Shown here: positions 23,146-27,107 of the stretch, one piece after another
Position numbering within the stretch: the first letter of the stretch is position 1
Layout of the letters: the number at the start of each line of letters is the position of its first letter
DNA from: JBAYSY01 sp041675885
GTDB taxonomy: Bacteria; Pseudomonadota; Alphaproteobacteria; Rhodobacterales; Rhodobacteraceae
Direction: 5' to 3'
DNA: 27,107 bases
NCBI GenBank assembly: GCA_041675885.1
Contig: JBAYSY010000039.1
Span: 1 to 27,107 of the forward strand
The notes under the pieces: generated by a model
What the model saw: only the letters and a program-made list of their open reading frames with translations
Database searches by the model: none
What the model was told of the DNA's origin: nothing
Translations under genes and position numbers: made by a program

Positions 23146-23240
23146 CGGGCCTTCGGGTCCACAGGCTTGCGCACGGCCCCTCCTCCTCCCCGGGCCGGAC
23201 GTAACCGGCGGCGGTGCCCTCCTCCTCCCTGGCACCGTCA
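23146..23240 (+). ncRNA. ccsR3: CcsR-like sRNA, unit 3
   Basis: A UUCG tetraloop hairpin (GGGCC/GGTCC, 23147-23160) is followed by two loop hairpins: CGGCCC/GGGCCG (23174-23179, 23192-23197) and CGGTGCC/GGCACCG (23212-23218, 23231-23237), each with CTCCTCCTCCC in the loop. It is an almost exact direct copy of unit 4, offset by 105 bases, so one arose by recent duplication. Confidence 0.75.
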
Positions 23241-23250
23241 CCACCCTTTC

Positions 23251-23354
23251 CGGGCCTTCGGGCCCACAGGCTTGCGCACGGCCCCTCCTCCTCCCCGGGC
23301 CGGACGTAACCCGGCGGCGGTGCCCTCCTCCTCCCTGGCGCCGCCGCCTTTTTT
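23251..23354 (+). ncRNA. ccsR4: CcsR-like sRNA, unit 4 with terminator
   Basis: It has the UUCG hairpin (GGGCC/GGCCC, 23252-23265), the CGGCCC/GGGCCG loop hairpin (23279-23302) and a 12-base GGCGGCGGTGCC/GGCGCCGCCGCC stem (23313-23324, 23337-23348), both with CTCCTCCTCCC loops. The last stem runs straight into six T, so it also serves as the intrinsic terminator of the whole DUF1127-sRNA operon. Confidence 0.8.
23313..23354 (+). terminator. Terminator of the DUF1127-CcsR operon
   Basis: The 12-base GC stem (one G-U pair) closed by the CTCCTCCTCCC loop is followed by TTTTTT at 23349-23354. This is the only unit in the cluster with a T run, which fits co-transcription of all four units. Confidence 0.85.
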
Positions 23355-23369
23355 ATGCGCGGGTGGCAA

Positions 23370-23440
23370 AATGTATCATAAAGCGATACATTCCTCCTGC
23401 CTGCCGTATCATCACATGATACATATCCCCCATGATACGG
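23370..23440 (+). promoter_or_regulatory. Operator array of the higBA-like operon
   Basis: Repeated half-sites of TATCA/TGATA type form several inverted pairs. AATGTATC (23370-23377) pairs with GATACATT (23385-23392). ATGTATCAT (23371-23379) pairs with ATGATACAT (23416-23424). CCGTATCAT (23404-23412) pairs with ATGATACGG (23432-23440), the last overlapping the toxin start codon. Toxin-antitoxin operons are usually repressed by the antitoxin at such palindromes. Confidence 0.65.
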
Positions 23441-23714
23441 AGCACGAAAGGCGCGCTGATCGTTCAGGTTCTGGCGGGTCGCCCCGGCAAGGGTTTCCCG
23501 GCCAACCTGTTCCGGGTCGCCGCCCGCAAGATCGCGATGATCGAGGCCGCGCATGTGCTCGACGATCTCCGGGTGCCCCCGGCGAACCGGCTGGAGGCGC
23601 TGCGGGGGCGACCGTGCGGAGCAATATTCGATCCGCATCAACGACCAGTGGCGCATCTGCTTCGCATGGGGCGACAACGGCCCCGAGGATATCGAGATCG
23701 TGGACTACCACTGA
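23432..23714 (+). pseudogene. higB: HigB-family toxin, frameshifted
   Basis: The start reads MIRSTKGALIVQVLAG and continues through KGFPANLFRVAARKIAMIEA and DLRVPPANRLEALRG, matching the N-terminal two thirds of HigB/RelE-type mRNA interferases. After the G run at 23604-23608 the expected continuation (GDRAEQYSIRINDQWRICFA, ending IVDYH at 23714) lies in another frame. Removing one G would restore a 93-residue toxin of normal length, with its stop 11 bases before higA. As given, the toxin lacks its catalytic C-terminal strand region. A sequencing error in the G run is equally possible. Confidence 0.75.
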
Positions 23715-23725
23715 AAGGAGCCGCC

Positions 23726-24016
23726 ATGACCCTGCTGCAAGTGCCGGTCCATCCCGGCGAAGTCCTGAAGCACGAGTTTCTCGAACCGCTCGGCCTCAGC
23801 GCCGGAAAGCTGGCGCGGCATATCCACGTGCCCCGCACCCGGATCGAACGGCTGTGCGGCGGCGAAACCTCGGTGACCATCGACACCGCAAGGCGCCTTG
23901 CGCGGGCGTTCGGCACCTCGGTCGAGTTCTGGATGACGCTTCAGATGAAACACGATCTGGTCAGGAGCGGGGCGGAAACCGACCTGTCGGACATCAGGCC
24001 GTTGCGAGTGGCCTGA
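23726..24016 (+). CDS. higA: HigA-family antitoxin (XRE-type HTH)
   Basis: The 96-residue product begins VPVHPGEVLKHEFLEPLGLS (6-25), the HigA hallmark, followed by the helix-turn-helix AGKLARHIHVPRTRIERLCG (26-45) and SVTIDTARRLARAFGTSVEF with WMTLQMKHDL. It would bind and silence HigB and repress the operon through the upstream TATCA palindromes. AAGGAG stands five bases before the ATG. With the extra G in higB, the toxin's initial frame runs without a stop into this gene, giving a 194-codon fused frame. It ends 21 bases from the convergent helicase gene. Confidence 0.88.
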   Translation: MTLLQVPVHPGEVLKHEFLEPLGLSAGKLARHIHVPRTRIERLCGGETSVTIDTARRLARAFGTSVEFWMTLQMKHDLVRSGAETDLSDIRPLRVA

Positions 24017-24037
24017 CCACCTCCGGAACGCCCGCCC

Positions 24038-26407
24038 TCAGAACGGCACGTCGCCCGCCTGATCGGCCGCCACGAGGAACCCGGCGACCACGTGTTTCTC
24101 ACCCGCCTTGTCGAAGGCCACGGTAAGCCGGTCGGCCTCGGCCGCCAGCACCTCGCCATAGCCGAACTTGCGGTGGAACACCCGGTCGCCCGCGGCGAAG
24201 GTCGCGTTGCCTGCCTTCTGCGGCGCGGGCACCGGCGCACCCGCGCGCCCGGCCATCCGCTTCCAGCCCGGCGAGTTGTAGACATCGGCCGCGGCCGCCC
24301 GGGTCTCGATCCCCGTCGGCGCCACCCGCACCGCCGCGCCGAAACCGCCGCCGTAGAGGCCGGGCGGAGTCAGCACCTCGACCTGTTCGGTCGGCATCTC
24401 GTCGATGAAGCGCGAGGGCATCTGCGCCTGCCACTGGCCGTAGACCCGGCGGTTGGCGGCGAAGGATATGGTGCAGAGCCGCTCGGCCCTTGTGATGCCG
24501 ACATAAGCGAGCCGCCGTTCCTCCTCCAGCCCGCGCGCGCCGGTCTCGTCGAGCGCGCGCTGCGAGGGGAACAGCCCGTCCTCCCACCCCGGCAGAAAGA
24601 CGGCGGGAAACTCCAGCCCCTTGGCCCCGTGCAGGGTCATGATGCTGACCTTCTCGGCCCCGTCCTCGGCGTCGTTGTCCATGATCAGCGCGACATGTTC
24701 GAGGAAGCCTTGCAGGGTCTCGAAGCTTTCCAGCGCCTTGACCAGTTCCTTGAGGTTTTCGAGCCGCCCCGGCGCGTCGGGCGACTTGTCGGCCTGCCAC
24801 ATCGCGGTGTAGCCCGATTCGTCGAGGATCGCCTCGGCCAGCGCGATATGGTCGTGGCCCGGGGTGATCACGGTCGCGTGCCAGCGGGCGAGCGATTCGG
24901 CGAAGCCGCGCAGTGCCCCCCCGGCCTTGCCGCCCAGTTCCCCCGCCTTGACCGCCGCGCCCGCCGCCGCCAGCAGCGGCACGCCTGCGGCCCGCGCCGC
25001 GCGCTGGATCGCCTGCCGCGCCTTGTCGCCCACGCCGCGCCGGGGGGTGTTGACGATCCGCTCGAAGGCCAGATCGTCGGCGGGCGAGACCGCCAGCCGG
25101 AAATAGGCCATGGCGTCGCGGATCTCCTGCCGCTCGTAGAAGCGCGGGCCGCCGATCACCCGGTAGGGCAGGCCGATGGTCAGGAAGCGGTCCTCGAAGG
25201 CGCGCATCTGGTGGCTGGCGCGGACGAGGATCGCCATCCCCTCGGGGCGCACCGGGTCTTCGGCGCGGCGGGTCAGCCGCTCGATCTCCTCACCGATCCA
25301 GCGCGCCTCCTCCTCGCCGTCCCAATGGCCGATCAGCCGGACCTTCTCGCCCCCGGCCGCCTCGGTCCAGAGCGTCTTGCCCAGCCGGTCCGCGTTATGG
25401 GCGATCACCCCCGCAGCGGCGGCAAGGATATGCGGCGTGGAACGGTAGTTCTGTTCGAGCCGGATCACCGCCGCACCGGGGAAATCGGTCTCGAAGCGCA
25501 GGATGTTGCCGACCTCGGCCCCGCGCCAGCCGTAGATCGACTGGTCGTCGTCCCCGACGCAGCAGATGTTGCGATGCCCCTGCGCCAGCAGCCGCAGCCA
25601 GAGATATTGCGCGACGTTGGTGTCCTGATACTCGTCCACCAGGATGTAGCGGAACCAGCCCTGATAGCGGGCGAGAATGTCGGGATGCGCCTGGAAGATC
25701 GCGACGCAATGCAGGAGCAGGTCGCCGAAATCGACGGCGTTGAGGGTCAGGAGCCGGTCCTGATAGGCGGCGTAAAGCTCGGCGCCCCTGTTGCCGAAGG
25801 CCCCGGCCTCGGCGGCGGGCACCTTCTCGGGCGCAAGGGCGCGGTTCTTCCAGCCGTCGATCATGCCGGCGAGCAGCCGGGCGGGCCAGCGTTTCTCGTC
25901 GATCCCGGCGGCGGCGATCACCTGTTTCAAGAGCCGGATCTGGTCGTCGGTGTCGAGGATGGTGAAGCCCGGGGTCAGATGCGCCCCGCTGCCCGGACGG
26001 GTGACCAGTTCGGCATGGCGGCGCAACAGCCGGACGCAGACCGAATGGAAGGTGCCGAGCCAGGGCATCCCCTCGACCGCGCCGCCGACCATGCGGCCGA
26101 TCCGGGTCTTCATCTCGCGCGCGGCCTTGTTGGTGAAGGTGACGGCAAGGATCTCGTTCGGGCGGGCGCGGCCGGTGGCCAGCAGATGGGCGATTCGCGC
26201 CGTCAGCGCGCGGGTCTTGCCGGTCCCTGCCCCTGCGAGCACCAGCACCGGGCCGTCGAGCGTCTCCACCGCCTGGCGCTGCGGCGGGTTGAGCCCGTCG
26301 AGCCAGGGGGTGTCAGGCCGCGCCCCCGCCGCCGCGCGCTGCGACAGGGGCAGCGCGGCTTCGTCGAAGGCATCCTGTTCGTCGGGGCTGCGCATCAGTC
26401 CGGTCAT
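24038..26407 (-). CDS. uvrD: UvrD/PcrA-family ATP-dependent DNA helicase
   Basis: The 789-residue superfamily 1A helicase unwinds DNA 3' to 5' in nucleotide excision repair, mismatch repair and removal of RecA or stalled polymerase. Motifs in order: LNPPQRQAVETLDGPVLV (Q motif, 39-56), AGAGTGKT (58-65), VTFTNKAAREMKTRIG, DEYQDTN (motif II), GDDDQSIYGWRGAEV (motif III), LEQNYRSTPHIL (motif IV), MTLHGAKGLEFPAVFLPGW (motif V) and VGITRAERL (motif VI). The C-terminal Tudor-like segment GDRVFHRKFGYGEVLA is PcrA/UvrD-like. Start may be 26407 or 26395; a TATACT -10 box ends only seven bases before 26407, so the transcript may be nearly leaderless. An SOS box lies upstream. Confidence 0.94.
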   Translation of the reverse strand: MTGLMRSPDEQDAFDEAALPLSQRAAAGARPDTPWLDGLNPPQRQAVETLDGPVLVLAGAGTGKTRALTARIAHLLATGRARPNEILAVTFTNKAAREMKTRIGRMVGGAVEGMPWLGTFHSVCVRLLRRHAELVTRPGSGAHLTPGFTILDTDDQIRLLKQVIAAAGIDEKRWPARLLAGMIDGWKNRALAPEKVPAAEAGAFGNRGAELYAAYQDRLLTLNAVDFGDLLLHCVAIFQAHPDILARYQGWFRYILVDEYQDTNVAQYLWLRLLAQGHRNICCVGDDDQSIYGWRGAEVGNILRFETDFPGAAVIRLEQNYRSTPHILAAAAGVIAHNADRLGKTLWTEAAGGEKVRLIGHWDGEEEARWIGEEIERLTRRAEDPVRPEGMAILVRASHQMRAFEDRFLTIGLPYRVIGGPRFYERQEIRDAMAYFRLAVSPADDLAFERIVNTPRRGVGDKARQAIQRAARAAGVPLLAAAGAAVKAGELGGKAGGALRGFAESLARWHATVITPGHDHIALAEAILDESGYTAMWQADKSPDAPGRLENLKELVKALESFETLQGFLEHVALIMDNDAEDGAEKVSIMTLHGAKGLEFPAVFLPGWEDGLFPSQRALDETGARGLEEERRLAYVGITRAERLCTISFAANRRVYGQWQAQMPSRFIDEMPTEQVEVLTPPGLYGGGFGAAVRVAPTGIETRAAAADVYNSPGWKRMAGRAGAPVPAPQKAGNATFAAGDRVFHRKFGYGEVLAAEADRLTVAFDKAGEKHVVAGFLVAADQAGDVPF

Positions 26408-26414
26408 GCGCCCG

Positions 26415-26462
26415 AGTATAGCCGCTTCGCCGCCGAGTTAAAGGTTTGTTCGTAGATTGTTC
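26415..26462 (-). promoter_or_regulatory. uvrD promoter with LexA (SOS) box
   Basis: GTTC-GTAGATT-GTTC (26448-26462; GAAC-N7-GAAC on the coding strand) is an exact match to the direct-repeat LexA motif of Alphaproteobacteria. Just downstream on the minus strand are TTTAAC (26442-26437), a fair -35, and TATACT (26420-26415), a good -10, 16 bases apart. The box touches the -35 side, where LexA would block RNA polymerase. Confidence 0.8.
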
Positions 26463-26504
26463 CGGACTTCTTTCGCCCGGCGATGCGCCTGTGTCGGGCA
26501 GGGG

Positions 26505-26766
26505 AAGGGGGGCCGTCTGCCCCCCCTTGCGCGTTTCACGCGCAATTCACCCCCGAGGATATTTCCATCAAGGTGAAAATTAAGAGCACTTCTTCGCCTT
26601 CTTCTGTCCCCAAATATCCCCGCCGGAGGCTCCCGCAATCTCCGTCAGCGCAACGCCGGGCGGGCAAGCCGCCTCCCCGGCCCGTAGCCACACGCCCGCA
26701 GGGCGCGCCCGGCCCAACGGGAGGCGCCGCGCGAAGCGGGGCGCAACGACGGGCGGGAGCCCCCCT
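26505..26766. repeat. Composite intergenic repeat, copy D (fullest copy)
   Basis: It contains the GGGGGGC/GCCCCCC hairpin (26507-26525) and a GCGCGTTTCACGCGC palindrome near 26529. The left arm, ACCCCCGAGGATATTTCCAT and CAAGGTGAAA, spans 26549-26578. The right arm ends in AAATATCCCCGCCGGAGGCT (from 26612). A GC-rich tail with CGCAACGCCGGGCGG, GCCCGCAGGGCG and GACGGGCGGGAGCCCC reaches the kinase stop. No gene is seen in 26463-26769. Confidence 0.75.
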
Positions 26767-26769
26767 TCC

Positions 26770-27107
26770 CTATCGCGCCAGCGCCAGTTCGGCGCGCAGC
26801 CCCCCCAGCCGCCCGCTTTCGCCCAGCCGCAGCGCGCCGCCGTGGCTGCGGGCCACATCGGCGGCGATCGCGAGGCCGAGGCCGACGCCGCCGCCGCGAT
26901 TCGGGTCGCGCGCCGCGTCGAGCCGGGTGAAGGGGCGCATCGCCTCTTCGCGCCGTTCCTTCGGGATGCCGGGGCCGTCGTCCTCGACCACGATGCGCAG
27001 GCTACGCTCGCCCGCGATCACCGAGACCTCGGCGCGGCCCGCGTGGCGGGCGGCATTGCCGACAAGGTTCCCCACCGCCCGCGCCACCGCATCGGCCCGT
27101 ATCGGCA
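26770..27107 (-). CDS. Sensor histidine kinase, C-terminal ATPase part (runs off the window)
   Basis: Only the last 112 residues are in the window. They hold the HATPase fold: N box VGNLVGNAARHA, G1 box VEDDGPGIPKERREEAMRPF, then LDAARDPNRGGGVGLGLAIA (G2 box) and ARSHGGALRLGESGRLGG. The F-x-R-L-D-x-x-R stretch and the overall wording resemble EnvZ-type kinases. The frame is open to the window edge, so an internal GTG at 27087 is not a real start. The sensor domain and its partner regulator should lie beyond the right edge. Confidence 0.88.
   Translation of the reverse strand, partial: PIRADAVARAVGNLVGNAARHAGRAEVSVIAGERSLRIVVEDDGPGIPKERREEAMRPFTRLDAARDPNRGGGVGLGLAIAADVARSHGGALRLGESGRLGGLRAELALAR

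Noticed and set aside
22956..23354. CRISPR-like array
   Set aside because: The repeated word is short (11 bases), spacing is uneven, the flanking bases form stems, and the last unit ends in a terminator. It is an sRNA cluster and no cas genes are present.

Overview
The window reads as chromosomal DNA of a GC-rich alphaproteobacterium, most likely a Rhodobacteraceae member (Rhodobacter, Rhodovulum or Paracoccus-like). Four things point there: a complete mraZ-to-murD division and cell-wall cluster, a DUF1127 gene followed by a tandem set of anti-Shine-Dalgarno small RNAs like the CcsR cluster of Rhodobacter sphaeroides, a GTTC-N7-GTTC LexA-type box in front of uvrD, and a TRAP-transporter catabolic operon. 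No sequence search was possible, so the taxonomy is inference.

Layout. 1-172: intergenic repeat. 173-8953: an RpiR-family regulator on the minus strand, divergent from a seven-gene plus-strand operon: N-formylglutamate amidohydrolase-like hydrolase, TRAP small and large membrane subunits, TRAP binding protein, glutamine synthetase-like ligase, aldehyde dehydrogenase, iron-dependent alcohol dehydrogenase. The enzyme set suggests uptake of an amine or amino alcohol, glutamylation, stepwise oxidation and amide hydrolysis. It would be a variant gamma-glutamylation pathway whose substrate I cannot name. 8954-9279: hairpins, a good terminator and a repeat. 9280-10584: UDP-glucose 6-dehydrogenase. 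10639-10944: a small, less GC-rich SdpI-like membrane protein gene.

11013-20362: the dcw cluster on the minus strand, transcribed mraZ, rsmH, ftsL, ftsI, murE, murF, mraY, murD. Junctions are nearly all overlapping or within a few bases. The exception is the 290-base mraY-murD gap, which holds a very long hairpin and a repeat. Upstream of mraZ is about 1 kb without genes, carrying a 10-base-periodic TGG array (candidate MraZ sites), a dense GANTC (CcrM) cluster, a strong leader hairpin and a REP-like palindrome pair.

21375-22442: an Mrp/ApbC iron-sulfur carrier ATPase. 22726-23354: a DUF1127 protein and eight hairpins that each show CTCCTCCTCCC in the loop, read here as four sRNA units. 23432-24016: a HigBA-type toxin-antitoxin pair whose toxin frame is broken by one extra G. 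24038-26407: a UvrD/PcrA helicase behind an SOS box. 26408-26769: repeat. 26770-27107: the C-terminal end of a sensor histidine kinase that runs off the window.

The most rewarding regions are the catabolic operon, the sRNA cluster, the upstream control region of mraZ and the dispersed composite repeat found four times at gene ends.
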